A program made the position numbers and the translations under genes. Below are positions 45,468 through 54,065 of a stretch of 64,000 bases of DNA, one piece after another; positions within the stretch are counted from its first letter, which is position 1, and the number at the start of each line of letters is the position of its first letter. Origin of the DNA: JAHDHW01 sp965220465 (lineage in GTDB: Bacteria; Bacteroidota; Bacteroidia; Chitinophagales; Saprospiraceae); assembly GCA_965220465.1 (NCBI GenBank), contig CBDCPZ010000015.1, positions 124,001 to 188,000 on the forward strand, in the 5' to 3' direction. Under the pieces are notes generated by a model. That model saw only the letters and a list, made by a program, of their open reading frames with translations. It ran no database searches and had not been told where the DNA came from.

Positions 45468-46919
45468 TCAAACTCCCAGGCTCCAGCCATCTCGATATTT
45501 GCGTTTCACAAATTGATTGGCTTCATCAAAGTTGGTCACTTTCATATTTGGACCATCCCATTCTAATTTCAAGCGGCCTGGAAATTTCCAGGGATCCCAA
45601 CTCGAAGGTGTTTTTCCAGCTTTAAGCTTTTTCAAATTGTAACTTCGAATTCCCAGATTCCCCATGAGTACCGCTTCTGTAAAAGGACCGGCGTATTCAA
45701 ATCCTGATGTGGTTGGCGTTCCATCTTTGCAGGCTTGAACCCAGTTTTGTTGATGGCTATCAAAACCTCCTTGGACTCTGGGGATTGAGGGTTCTGGTTC
45801 TTTAAAAATTTTATGCATTTTAGTAGGAAGCAAGGTTGGATTTAAACCATAAACACCACACATAATTTTTCCTTTTGATCCTTCGAAAATCACTCCGCCA
45901 TCACTATTTCCCATCTCTTCATCGGGAAGCAATTCTTCAGGCCTTTTGGGCATAATTCCTCCATCGTACCAAATCATTTCCACCGGCGGCATACCTTCTC
46001 TTGCCGGAAATTCCAAATGAACTTTAGAGCACGGTGGGCAACTATCAGGAATATCTGCCAACTGAAAATCACTCACATAAACCTGCCCGACACTCGCTTC
46101 TACTGACGTTGGATAACCCAATTTTAAAGCTCTAAAAGGTGGGTCAATCACATGGCAGCCCATATCTCCAAGTGCTCCAGTTCCGTAATCCCACCATCCA
46201 CGCCATTTGAATGGAAGATAAGCTGGATTATAGTCCCTTTTTGGAGCAGGCCCAAGCCAAAGATCCCAATCGAGTTCTTTTGGAATTTCAAATTTTCCAG
46301 TTGGTGTTTGAATGCCTTGAGGCCAGATCGGGCGATTGGTCCAACAATGAACGCGAGTAACTTCGCCAATTGTCCCAGCCTCTATCCATTCAATGATTTT
46401 TCGGACACCATCGCCTGATGCTCCTTGATTTCCCATTTGGGTGACCACTTTGTACTTTTTCGCAGTTTCGGTCATCATCCGAGCTTCATAAATATTATGT
46501 GTCAACGGTTTTTCAACATAAACATGTTTCCCTAATTGCATGGCTGCCATGGCGATCACAGCATGCGTGTGGTCAGGAGTAGCGACCATTACTGCTTCAA
46601 TGTCTTTTTGCTTTTCGAGCATTTCCCGAAAGTCTTTGTAACGAACCGCTTTGTCATATTTTTTAAAACTATCAGCTGCCCGATTATCATCTACGTCACA
46701 TAAAGCAACGATATTTGAAATCCCATTTTGGGTTGCCCCTTTCAAAATACTTTGTCCTCGCCCCCCTGCGCCTACGCCTGCGATATTTAATTTGTCACTT
46801 GGTGCGATAAAACCAACACCTCCAAGCACATGCCTCGGAACGATGGTAAAGCCAGTGGCAACTAAACTCGTTGTTTTGATAAATTTTCTTCTTGAAAGTT
46901 TCTTTTTATCTTTATTCAT
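45468..46919 (-). CDS. Gfo/Idh/MocA-family oxidoreductase with Tat signal
   Basis: 483 residues. The twin-arginine signal is SRRKFIKTTSLVATGF (9-24), so the protein is exported folded, carrying its NAD(P) cofactor. The Rossmann part has IAGVGAGGRGQSI (about 46-58), ATPDHTHAVIA and VYVEKPLTHN with the usual lysine. The C-terminal domain has DMGCHVIDPPFRALKLG and a Trp-rich substrate region. Bacteroidota carry many such periplasmic sugar or inositol dehydrogenases and glycosidases; the substrate is unknown. An exact -7 box lies 54 bases upstream. Confidence 0.92.
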   Translation of the reverse strand: MNKDKKKLSRRKFIKTTSLVATGFTIVPRHVLGGVGFIAPSDKLNIAGVGAGGRGQSILKGATQNGISNIVALCDVDDNRAADSFKKYDKAVRYKDFREMLEKQKDIEAVMVATPDHTHAVIAMAAMQLGKHVYVEKPLTHNIYEARMMTETAKKYKVVTQMGNQGASGDGVRKIIEWIEAGTIGEVTRVHCWTNRPIWPQGIQTPTGKFEIPKELDWDLWLGPAPKRDYNPAYLPFKWRGWWDYGTGALGDMGCHVIDPPFRALKLGYPTSVEASVGQVYVSDFQLADIPDSCPPCSKVHLEFPAREGMPPVEMIWYDGGIMPKRPEELLPDEEMGNSDGGVIFEGSKGKIMCGVYGLNPTLLPTKMHKIFKEPEPSIPRVQGGFDSHQQNWVQACKDGTPTTSGFEYAGPFTEAVLMGNLGIRSYNLKKLKAGKTPSSWDPWKFPGRLKLEWDGPNMKVTNFDEANQFVKRKYRDGWSLGV

Positions 46920-46972
46920 CAGAGACTGATTTCATTAAAATATTTGAAAAATTTTAAGCGGTCTAAAGTATC

Positions 46973-46980
46973 CAAATTTA
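46973..46980 (-). promoter_or_regulatory. Promoter -7 element of the Tat oxidoreductase gene
   Basis: TAAATTTG on the minus strand matches TAnnTTTG, with a TTTG about 22 bases upstream. Predicted leader is roughly 45 bases. Confidence 0.55.
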
Positions 46981-47109
46981 TTTCATTTACAAAATAATTA
47001 AACAAAGAGAAAACAAGGAATCACAATCATCGCCAATTATAAATTTAAACCGATCAAACAGCTCATCAAAAAATACCCGGAAATAGCTTTTATCCTGCTA
47101 ACCTTAGGA

Positions 47110-47871
47110 ATGGTGTATGGTTTGCTGCTGCCTTTGTTGGGCCTTGGGATCGAAAAAGAAACGCTGAGGCCACTTAAACTTTATTTTGCATTTACGCCTT
47201 TGATCGCAGTGATAACGATTAGTCTTATACTAAATGGTGAAGAAGGTGTTCGGCAATTGTTTCAAAAATTTAGACTTCGGGGCTTTGCTCACAAATGGTT
47301 TTTTCTTTCCACCTGGAGTTTTAGTTTAATCGGTGCAACCGCAATTGTTTCTCGTTTTTTTTATGATGGATTTTTTCCACCATTTGAAGATTTTGGGCCA
47401 ATTGACCAAATGCTTTTGTATTCGTTGCCATTGTTTTTGTTTCCAGGGTTTACAGAAGAATTTGCCTGGAGAGGTTTTTTACAATCCCGTTTACAACAAA
47501 AATTCCAATCGGTTTACGCCTGTATTCTTGTTGGTTTGGTTTGGGGAACCTGGCATTATCCGGATTTCCTTTTAGGAAATTGGGAAACGACAATCTATTC
47601 CCAATTGAGTTTTTTCACTTTTATAATCGCAGCTTCCATCATTATAGGCTGGCTATTCATTCAGACTGAAGAAAACGTTTTCATTGCAATGCTGGCACAT
47701 TTTGGAGCGAATATCGTTTTTACTTTTTCACCAATTTTTAACATTTATGAAGAAGGTAGTTTTACAACCATTAGCTTATATATTGGATTCGTTTGGGTGG
47801 TTGTATTTCTAATCGTTTGGAAATTTGGGATGAACTTGCAGCGAAAAGATTTTGTGGAAGAACCTGTTTAA
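47110..47871 (+). CDS. CPBP-family intramembrane metalloprotease
   Basis: 253 residues from the first ATG. The CPBP (Abi/Rce1-like) motifs are TEEFAWRGFLQSRLQ (glutamates 114-115, the arginine of WRG), LVWGTWHYP and MLAHFGANIVF, which together form the metal site inside the membrane. About eight hydrophobic helices are present. The frame is open for 36 codons upstream and encodes KPIKQLIKKYPEIAFILLTL, which completes the first helix; no ATG, GTG or TTG lies there, so the true start may be ATC at 47029 or 47020. Substrates of such proteases are mostly unknown. Confidence 0.82.
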   Translation: MVYGLLLPLLGLGIEKETLRPLKLYFAFTPLIAVITISLILNGEEGVRQLFQKFRLRGFAHKWFFLSTWSFSLIGATAIVSRFFYDGFFPPFEDFGPIDQMLLYSLPLFLFPGFTEEFAWRGFLQSRLQQKFQSVYACILVGLVWGTWHYPDFLLGNWETTIYSQLSFFTFIIAASIIIGWLFIQTEENVFIAMLAHFGANIVFTFSPIFNIYEEGSFTTISLYIGFVWVVVFLIVWKFGMNLQRKDFVEEPV

Positions 47872-47949
47872 GTTGATTGTATTTTTCCTAAAATGTTATT
47901 TCTTTTCCTAGGCTTAATTCTAAATAATTTCGAATGGCTAAAAAGTCGC

Positions 47950-48023
47950 CTAATTTCCCGACTCTTCGTTCCGTTCTCACCTTAATAGCTATGGCTATTA
48001 GGTTCCGGGCATGCCTCGATTAG
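47950..48023. other. Nested palindromic intergenic element
   Basis: Three layers of inverted repeat share one centre: CTAAT with ATTAG (ends), CCCG with CGGG, and ACC(T)TAATAGC with GCTATTAGGT around a TATG loop at 47979-48003. There is no T tract after it. It lies between convergent genes and contains no open frame. It could be a dispersed repeat of the genome or a structured RNA; copies elsewhere cannot be seen in this window. Confidence 0.45.
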
Positions 48024-48046
48024 AAAAATTTTCCACCCCTTTTAAC

Positions 48047-48655
48047 TCATAAAACCATTTTAGAATTAAGCCTAATGATCCAATTGGCTACAAAAATATT
48101 TGGAACCCAGGACAACCAACTGATGATCACATATGAAGGTAAAAATTCCATTCCAAAAACCTGAACAAATATCGGAATCCAAAGCCGAAGGGTAACCGCG
48201 GCCAGAGTAACTGCAAAGCTTCTAATCATCCAAGCCTGATGACCAAGAATATCTTTTTTGCGAATACTAGTCCATGCTTTTGCGGTACAAAAAAGCCAGG
48301 TGGCTGCCATACTCATAAATCCAAGCGATGCAACCCAGCCTCCATCAGCAAAATAGGCGATAACAAAACCAGCCACTCCTCCAACCATGCATGCTACTAC
48401 GTAAACTTTACCAAGATTTCGATGTGCTTTTAAAAACTTCTTTCGTAGGAATGGCATAAACTGAAAAGGGCCGCTCATCAAAGCGATGATACCTGGAATG
48501 ATATGCAGATAAAAGAATATTAAATACAACTTACTTTTAAGCAGTTCTCCTTTTCCGGTTAAAAAATCCTTTATTTCAAAATCCAAATATCGCATGGAAA
48601 CTAGCCCCACACCAAAAGTCAAGAAAAATAGTAAAAAGCGCCAAATGTATTTCAT
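48047..48655 (-). CDS. DUF2306 family membrane protein
   Basis: 202 residues with about six hydrophobic helices. The family features are HIIPGIIALMSGPFQFMPFL (about 51-70), KAHRNLGKVYVVACMVGG with a conserved His-Arg, and GHQAWMIRSFAVTLAAVTLR (about 143-162) with another His and Arg. The conserved histidines inside helices suggest haem or metal binding, but no function is established. It starts 9 bases after the HAD gene stop and is surely in the same operon. Confidence 0.85.
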   Translation of the reverse strand: MKYIWRFLLFFLTFGVGLVSMRYLDFEIKDFLTGKGELLKSKLYLIFFYLHIIPGIIALMSGPFQFMPFLRKKFLKAHRNLGKVYVVACMVGGVAGFVIAYFADGGWVASLGFMSMAATWLFCTAKAWTSIRKKDILGHQAWMIRSFAVTLAAVTLRLWIPIFVQVFGMEFLPSYVIISWLSWVPNIFVANWIIRLNSKMVL

Positions 48656-48664
48656 CGCCTGGTT

Positions 48665-49279
48665 TTATAATACGCCCATTTTTTCTAAATCTACTTTCAA
48701 TTGTTCAGGAGATTGGAAATGTATTCCTTTGATTTTCAGCGCCTCTGCTGCTTTTATATTTCTTAGCGAATCATCGATAAAAACAGATTTTGGTGCTTCT
48801 ATTTCGTAGCGATCCAAAATCAATCTGTAAATTTCAGGATCTGGTTTTTTCATCTTCTCTACTCCAGAGACCAGTATTCCTTCGAAAAGTTGCAGGAATT
48901 CGAAATTTTTCAAAGCATAAGGAAAGGATTCTGCCGACCAATTGGTCAAAGCTACTAATCGGTGTGTTTTGTTTCGATGTAATTGTTCAAGAATGGTTAC
49001 TGTTTTTTCGATTTTCCCTCCGAGCATTTCCGTCCAGCGGCCGTAAAATGCCTGAATTTCCTTTTCAAACTTTGGGTGCTGAGCAACTAAAATTTCGGTT
49101 GCTTCTTTAAACGATCGGCCCGCGTCCTGCTGTTCGTTCCATTCTGGAGTACAAATTTCCGAAAGAAAATAGTCTATTTCTTTTTCGTCCTCAAAAATCT
49201 TCCGATACAAATGTTTTGGATTCCAGTCAATCAATACTCCGCCTAAGTCAAAAATTACAGTGTCTATTTTATTAGTCAT
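48665..49279 (-). CDS. HAD-superfamily phosphatase (YihX-like)
   Basis: 204 residues from the ATG at 49279 (MTNKIDTVIFDLGGVLIDW); an upstream frame extension has no HAD sequence. Motif I is FDLGGVLID with the nucleophile aspartate at about residue 10; motif II is ALTNWSAESFP; the lysine of motif III is in EKMKKPDPEIY; motif IV is VFIDDSLRNI. The cap is the helical type of subfamily I. Such enzymes act on sugar phosphates or FMN; the substrate is unknown. DUF2306 follows with a 9-base gap. Confidence 0.9.
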   Translation of the reverse strand: MTNKIDTVIFDLGGVLIDWNPKHLYRKIFEDEKEIDYFLSEICTPEWNEQQDAGRSFKEATEILVAQHPKFEKEIQAFYGRWTEMLGGKIEKTVTILEQLHRNKTHRLVALTNWSAESFPYALKNFEFLQLFEGILVSGVEKMKKPDPEIYRLILDRYEIEAPKSVFIDDSLRNIKAAEALKIKGIHFQSPEQLKVDLEKMGVL

Positions 49280-49349
49280 TTTAGTTTGGAGTTTGAAGTT
49301 TGTGGTTGATTTTGAGGAGTGAGTTGACAGGGGCGAGGAGCGAGAGATC

Positions 49350-49403
49350 AATCCGCACATCCACGCATCTGCATATCAATGAATCCGCACATCCGCCTAT
49401 CAA
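49350..49403 (-). repeat. Short direct repeats with GCGGATGT core
   Basis: The 13-base word AATCCGCACATCC occurs at 49350-49362 and again at 49382-49394; on the minus strand the region reads as a run of GCGGATGT-like units with variants such as GCAGATG and GTGGATG. It sits between the HAD and dipeptidase genes and touches the dipeptidase stop codon. Confidence 0.5.
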
Positions 49404-50644
49404 CTTTCTCTCGCTACTTTTTCAACTTGTTCCCAAACGCGAAAAACATTTTTATAACATATTTTAGCAATGTCTTCTTCCGAATAGCCGCGTTTTAAAA
49501 GCACATAAATCAAATTGGGATATGCCGAAACATCTTTCAATCCGGTTGGAAGAGAATCGCCAACGCCATCAAAATCAGAACCGAAACCAACGTGGTTCAC
49601 TCCAACTAGTTTGACAACATGATCGATATGATCGGCTACCAATTCAACATCTGCGTAAAACATTTCTGGGTGTTCTTTTCTAAAATTTTCATTAATTTGT
49701 TTTGCTTCGTCAGAGCCTTCTTCTACCCCTTTTTCAACTAAAATTGAGTCGATCATTTCTCTCGTCTGATCTCTGTTTTCGCGTAAATTTCCATCAAGAA
49801 AAGTGGAACCAAAATTGATTTGAATGACGCCATCATTTTCCGCTAACTTTTTAATCATATCGTCGTTCATGTTGCGTTCAAAATCTGGCGTGAAGTGTCG
49901 AGCTGATGAATGTGAGGCAATGCAAGGCGCTTTGGTAAGCTCCATCACCTGATAAAAGGCACTGTCTGAAACGTGTGAAATATCAACCATGATCCCTACA
50001 TCATTCATTTTTTCAACGACACTTCTTCCAAAAGGACTCAAACCGTTCCAGGTTCTTGTTTCATCGTAAGAACTATCACAAATCTGATTGTCCTTAGAAT
50101 GTGTCAACGTAATATATCGAATGCCTCTTTTATGAAAATGAATAATATTACTCAGGTCATTTTCGATTGGTGCACCATTTTCCATTCCCATCGGAAGAGA
50201 AAGTAACCCCTTTTTAAAATTGGCTTTTATATCTTTTGGAGAGTTGCCATTAGCAAATTTGTCTGGATGTTCTAGTATAATGCCATGCACCATATCAATC
50301 AATGAATCCGCCAGTTCTTTAGCGCCACCATCTTTTTGGTAGGATGAAGGAATATAAATGGACATAAATGGCACATCAAGCCCTCCTTTTTTTGCCCGGA
50401 CATAATCAAAATCTCCTTTATCCGTAGCTACCGGTATGCCCAAAAATTCTTTCGTAAAACGAAAGTTGGTAACGCGCAGCCGATAGGGAAGATCGACATG
50501 CCCGTCAATAATAATGTATTTGTGTGCAAGTTTGTCTGCGAGTGCTTTTAATTCTGCATCAGACTTGATAGCGGTTGTTGGCTTTGGGCTACATGAACTA
50601 ATTAAAAAAATGGAAACGATAAAAGATAAAAGGGTAAATCTCAT
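49400..50644 (-). CDS. Membrane dipeptidase (peptidase M19), lipoprotein
   Basis: 414 residues. The lipoprotein signal is MRFTLLSFIVSIFLISSC (Cys18). The M19 renal-dipeptidase fold is a zinc TIM barrel: IIDGHVDLPYR (about 44-54, HxD), the bridging glutamate in MGMENGAPIE, VDISHVSDSAFY, APCIASHSSARHF and NHVGFGSDFDGVG (about 350). It hydrolyses dipeptides, including those with D-residues, in the periplasm and may serve peptide uptake or wall turnover. Upstream of the HAD gene on the same strand, spacing 120 bases. Confidence 0.93.
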   Translation of the reverse strand: MRFTLLSFIVSIFLISSCSPKPTTAIKSDAELKALADKLAHKYIIIDGHVDLPYRLRVTNFRFTKEFLGIPVATDKGDFDYVRAKKGGLDVPFMSIYIPSSYQKDGGAKELADSLIDMVHGIILEHPDKFANGNSPKDIKANFKKGLLSLPMGMENGAPIENDLSNIIHFHKRGIRYITLTHSKDNQICDSSYDETRTWNGLSPFGRSVVEKMNDVGIMVDISHVSDSAFYQVMELTKAPCIASHSSARHFTPDFERNMNDDMIKKLAENDGVIQINFGSTFLDGNLRENRDQTREMIDSILVEKGVEEGSDEAKQINENFRKEHPEMFYADVELVADHIDHVVKLVGVNHVGFGSDFDGVGDSLPTGLKDVSAYPNLIYVLLKRGYSEEDIAKICYKNVFRVWEQVEKVARES

Positions 50645-50815
50645 GTCTAATTTTTTATAAAACCCTAAAATTAGAAAGTATCCTTCAAAAGGATTATTTT
50701 AAAGGGTTTTCTTTTTTTAAAAGTTCAATAACCTCTTTCAAATTATTAAAAATCTATAATCTACAGACTATGGCACGCAAAGGGTCAAAGAACGCAAAGT
50801 ATTCTTTTTTAAGAA

Positions 50816-51451
50816 TTAGTTTTTTAGCTGGCTTAAAACAAACAACATTTCCCTACCGATCTGATGGCATCTTTCATCATATTTCTGGCGTTCCAGTGGC
50901 GTTCCATCAAAATCTTTTGGGTCTTCAAAAGGAAGCGAAAGCCTAAAGTCAGTTCCAACCACAAATGGACAAGCTTCGTCCGCTTCAGAACAAACCATGA
51001 CGGCTGCAAATTTTTCCTTTGGATTTGGATCATCGTCATATTTTTTTGAAAAGGCAAGATAAGGTTTCATCGCCTCCTTCCATCGGATTTGATAGACAGG
51101 GTTAGTATTTTTTGCATCGGAAGTTGTGATTTCAAAACCTGCTCTAAGCAGTGCTTCAACCGCTCTTGGATTGAAAGTAGTTCCTTCCGTACCTCCAGAA
51201 AAAGTTTGGATCTCAGGTAATTGGTAGAAATCTGCTCCTACAGCCAGCCAAATTTGTCCAAGATGGCTTCTTCTGGAATTATGGGTACAAATCACAATGG
51301 TTTTGGGTATTTCCCCTTTTGCGATTTTACCGGCAATGTAATTTGAAAGCGACAACAATTTTGCTTTCCTTTTGGAAGAAATCAAACCAAATTCTTTTTC
51401 AAGTCCTTCGCAATAATCCGCAATGTTTTTAAAAAGTGTTTGGGTACTCAT
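50816..51451 (-). CDS. Low-molecular-weight phosphatase-type arsenate reductase-like protein
   Basis: 211 residues. The active-site loop is CTHNSRRS with C55 and R61 (CX5R), followed by HLGQIW; the aspartate of the family is in SLPFEDPKDFDG (about 176). The N-terminal helix bundle of 45 residues and the conserved CSEADEACP (about 154-162) are typical of the Bacteroidota ArsC-like group called protein-tyrosine-phosphatase. The two cysteines in CSEADEAC could serve the thiol relay of a thioredoxin-linked arsenate reductase. It is the last gene of a three-gene unit, 13 bases after the GDCCVxC gene. Confidence 0.85.
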   Translation of the reverse strand: MSTQTLFKNIADYCEGLEKEFGLISSKRKAKLLSLSNYIAGKIAKGEIPKTIVICTHNSRRSHLGQIWLAVGADFYQLPEIQTFSGGTEGTTFNPRAVEALLRAGFEITTSDAKNTNPVYQIRWKEAMKPYLAFSKKYDDDPNPKEKFAAVMVCSEADEACPFVVGTDFRLSLPFEDPKDFDGTPLERQKYDERCHQIGREMLFVLSQLKN

Positions 51452-51464
51452 TTTGAAAATTTAA

Positions 51465-51905
51465 TTATGCACAACAATTTTTATTCATTTGGATGGGCGG
51501 ACAGACAACCGTTCCGAAGCTGCAAAAAACACAGCAGTCTCCTTCAAGGGGCTTTAGCATTTCCTGGCAATTTTCACATTTATAAAAATATTGGCAAGCG
51601 TCCGTTGGCGTGTTCTCTTCTTTTTCAAAACCACATTTCGGACAAGTGATGGTTGATAATAAAATGACTTTTTGCGTTTCCAATGTTTCATTGTTCTTGT
51701 TATAAAACTGAAATATCCCCAAACCCAGCAATCCTGCTCCAATCGCCATAAAAGGCCCGCTAATTTTTTCTAATCCTGAACTTAAACTTGCAAGTCCAGT
51801 CGCGCTTCCAAGCAAAATGGCCAACCAAGGGAGCCAGCAACAACTTGTTGCTAACAGAAAAGCAAAAGCACTCCCGGTAATCGATTGTCTAAAATCTAGT
51901 TTCAT
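51465..51905 (-). CDS. GDCCVxC-domain membrane protein with MerT-like N-terminus
   Basis: 146 residues. The N-terminal 65 residues form two or three helices with a vicinal Cys pair (TSCCWLPWLAI, C22-C23), as in MerT mercuric transporters. The C-terminal part is cysteine-rich: CPKC (88-91), CENC (110-113), GDCCVFCSFGTVVCPP (122-137) and a final CC. The layout suggests transport or sequestration of a thiophilic ion (arsenic or mercury type). ATG 51905 is chosen since it lies one base past the upstream gene's stop. Part of the unit with DUF6428 and the ArsC-like gene. Confidence 0.85.
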   Translation of the reverse strand: MKLDFRQSITGSAFAFLLATSCCWLPWLAILLGSATGLASLSSGLEKISGPFMAIGAGLLGLGIFQFYNKNNETLETQKVILLSTITCPKCGFEKEENTPTDACQYFYKCENCQEMLKPLEGDCCVFCSFGTVVCPPIQMNKNCCA

Positions 51906-51906
51906 T

Positions 51907-52377
51907 TTAACAACAGCCGCTTCCGGGTTTACAATCATTTGGATTAGCGATCAGGTCTGAAAGGTTTATTTTTTGTTTGTTGTCAGGAACGCCACATTTA
52001 TCGAGAGCCAAACAATCTGTTTGCTTTGAACGCAAAACAAAATGGCTGCCATTGAAATCGAGGTTGTATTTTCCGATCGTGTCAGCCTGGTATTCCACTT
52101 CAATGTCCAAATCTTCCAAACCAAGTTCTCTTTCGGAAAGCGCAATGATATCGATTAATTTTTGAGGTTTTAAACGGTGATCAAAATCTTCTGCAAACCA
52201 CAATTGAAAGTTGATTACTTTTTCTTTTCGAATCGTTCCGCCACAATCGATAAAGTTTTTGGTAATGCTTCCAATCTCCGTAACATGAAAATGTTCTGGA
52301 ATGACGGTTCCGTTTGGCAACTCAAAGTTTACTTCCTGCGCGGTTTCTAATATTGTTTTTACTTCGGATAGTTTCAT
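51907..52377 (-). CDS. DUF6428 family protein
   Basis: 156 residues, cytoplasmic. It has TVIPEHFHVTEIG (about 24-36), CGGTIRKEKVINFQLWFAED, a middle alpha/beta part and a Cys-rich end: DCLALDKCGVP and KPGSGCC. DUF6428 genes are, to my knowledge, mostly found with arsenic resistance genes in Bacteroidota. The thiol-rich tail could bind arsenite or another metal. It is the first gene of the unit; an arsR regulator, which often precedes it, is absent here, and no arsenite pump (arsB or acr3) is in the window. Confidence 0.8.
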   Translation of the reverse strand: MKLSEVKTILETAQEVNFELPNGTVIPEHFHVTEIGSITKNFIDCGGTIRKEKVINFQLWFAEDFDHRLKPQKLIDIIALSERELGLEDLDIEVEYQADTIGKYNLDFNGSHFVLRSKQTDCLALDKCGVPDNKQKINLSDLIANPNDCKPGSGCC

Positions 52378-52431
52378 TTCAAGTCTATTTTTCTATTTAT
52401 TTTTTTAATATTAAAAGAACAAAGTTATCAT

Positions 52432-53817
52432 TTATATTTCAACTCGTTTCCATCGCCCCAACCTAAAAACTAAAATACAAATCAATGCTAATATCGATTC
52501 ACTAATAAATATCGACCAATAAACACCAGGAGGGCCATAATTTTGTTGAACCAAATACCATGCAAGCGGAATTTGTATCATCCAAAAAGCCACAAAATTT
52601 ATAGCCGTCGGCGTATAAGTATCTCCCGCTCCGTTGAAAGACTGACTCAAAACCATTCCATAAGCGAAGAAAAGATACCCTGCAATGATAATTTTTAAGC
52701 TCAAGGTCCCGGCTTCGATCACTTCCGGTTCTGTACTAAAAATGCCAATAATTGCCTCAGCATTTGTAAAAAAAACAATCGAAACCGTCACCATAAAAAT
52801 CATATTAAAAAAAGCTGAACGCCAAACCGATTTTTCAGCACGGTCTGGTTGTTTGGCGCCAAGATTTTGGCCCACCAAAGTTGCCGCAGCGTTTGCAATT
52901 CCCCAAGATGGAAGAATAGTGAAAATGATCACTCGAATTGAAATAATGTAACCCGAAAGCACCATTTCACTAAAATTGTTGGAAATAATATAAGTCATAA
53001 AAATCCAACTTGCCGATCCGATAAAAAACTGGAAAAAACTTCCGGAACCGATCTCGATCAATCGCCAAATCACTTTTAGTTTAACCTTGAAATAGCGAAG
53101 ACTGATCTTTATGATTGATGATCCTTTAAACAAAACATACAACTGAAATAGAACACCGGTTCCACGACCAATGGTTGTGGCAATTGCCGCGCCTTCGACA
53201 CCAAAAGCAGGAATCGGACCAAAGCCAAAGATAAAAATGGGATCTAAAATGATGTTTAAACCATTGGAAAGCCAAAGTACCCGCATGGCGATGGAAGCAT
53301 CTCCTGCTCCGCGGAATACACCATTCAACAGAAAGATGAGCATGATAACAATATTGCTCGCAAAAATGATCCTCGTATAACCAATGCCACTCGCGATCAA
53401 TTCGTCGCTCCCCCCCATAATGCGCAGTATATTTTCTGCAAATACGAACCCTAAAATTCCTGCAACAACCGCAATCGATGACGAAAGGATAATTGCCTGA
53501 GCAGCAACTTTCGCGGCCTCTTTAGGTTTTTTCTCGCCAACTCTTCTAGCTACCATCGCCGTCGCGCCCATCGCCAAACCAATCGCCAGAGAATAGACAA
53601 GCATCAGAACAGACTCTGTCAGGCCAACTGTATTTATTGCATTTTCGCCAATCCTGCCAACAAAATATATATCAACCACTGCAAAAAGCGATTCCATGAC
53701 CATTTCCAGAATCATCGGAATAGCGAGCAAAACAATGGCCCTATCAATGCTCCCTCTGGTGAAGTCTTTTTCCGTCCCGCGGATCGCGTCAATAAATAAT
53801 CTCAGGGTTTTAGTCAT
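52432..53817 (-). CDS. MATE-family efflux transporter
   Basis: 461 residues from ATG 53817 (MTKTLRLFIDAIRGTE). Twelve helices in two halves. Family signs are RAIVLLAIPMILEMVMESLF (about 27-46), VDIYFVGRIGENAINTVG, AMGATAMVARRVGEKKPKEA and, in the second half, ANAAATLVGQNLGAKQPDRA (about 305-324). MATE pumps export drugs or metabolites by Na+ or H+ antiport. This branch is the NorM-like/DinF-like general type. It precedes the thiol operon on the same strand by 54 bases, which may be chance or cotranscription. Confidence 0.92.
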   Translation of the reverse strand: MTKTLRLFIDAIRGTEKDFTRGSIDRAIVLLAIPMILEMVMESLFAVVDIYFVGRIGENAINTVGLTESVLMLVYSLAIGLAMGATAMVARRVGEKKPKEAAKVAAQAIILSSSIAVVAGILGFVFAENILRIMGGSDELIASGIGYTRIIFASNIVIMLIFLLNGVFRGAGDASIAMRVLWLSNGLNIILDPIFIFGFGPIPAFGVEGAAIATTIGRGTGVLFQLYVLFKGSSIIKISLRYFKVKLKVIWRLIEIGSGSFFQFFIGSASWIFMTYIISNNFSEMVLSGYIISIRVIIFTILPSWGIANAAATLVGQNLGAKQPDRAEKSVWRSAFFNMIFMVTVSIVFFTNAEAIIGIFSTEPEVIEAGTLSLKIIIAGYLFFAYGMVLSQSFNGAGDTYTPTAINFVAFWMIQIPLAWYLVQQNYGPPGVYWSIFISESILALICILVFRLGRWKRVEI

Positions 53818-54065
53818 TTTAAAAAAAGAGAAAGGTTTACCCGATGGCAAGGATTATAAATTTATATAAAAAAAATTATACTTTGAACGAGATAAAAAAG
53901 CGATTTTCAATTCCTTTTTTCAACGTCAAAGCAAATGCCGACAAAGGGATGAATTAATTTTGAGAATCACAAATTTATCCCGTGTCGTGTATAATACTTC
54001 ATAACAGACTTTTACCCAACAACAGGATTTTTAAATCCGTTCATTGATTTTGAATAAATGAATTA

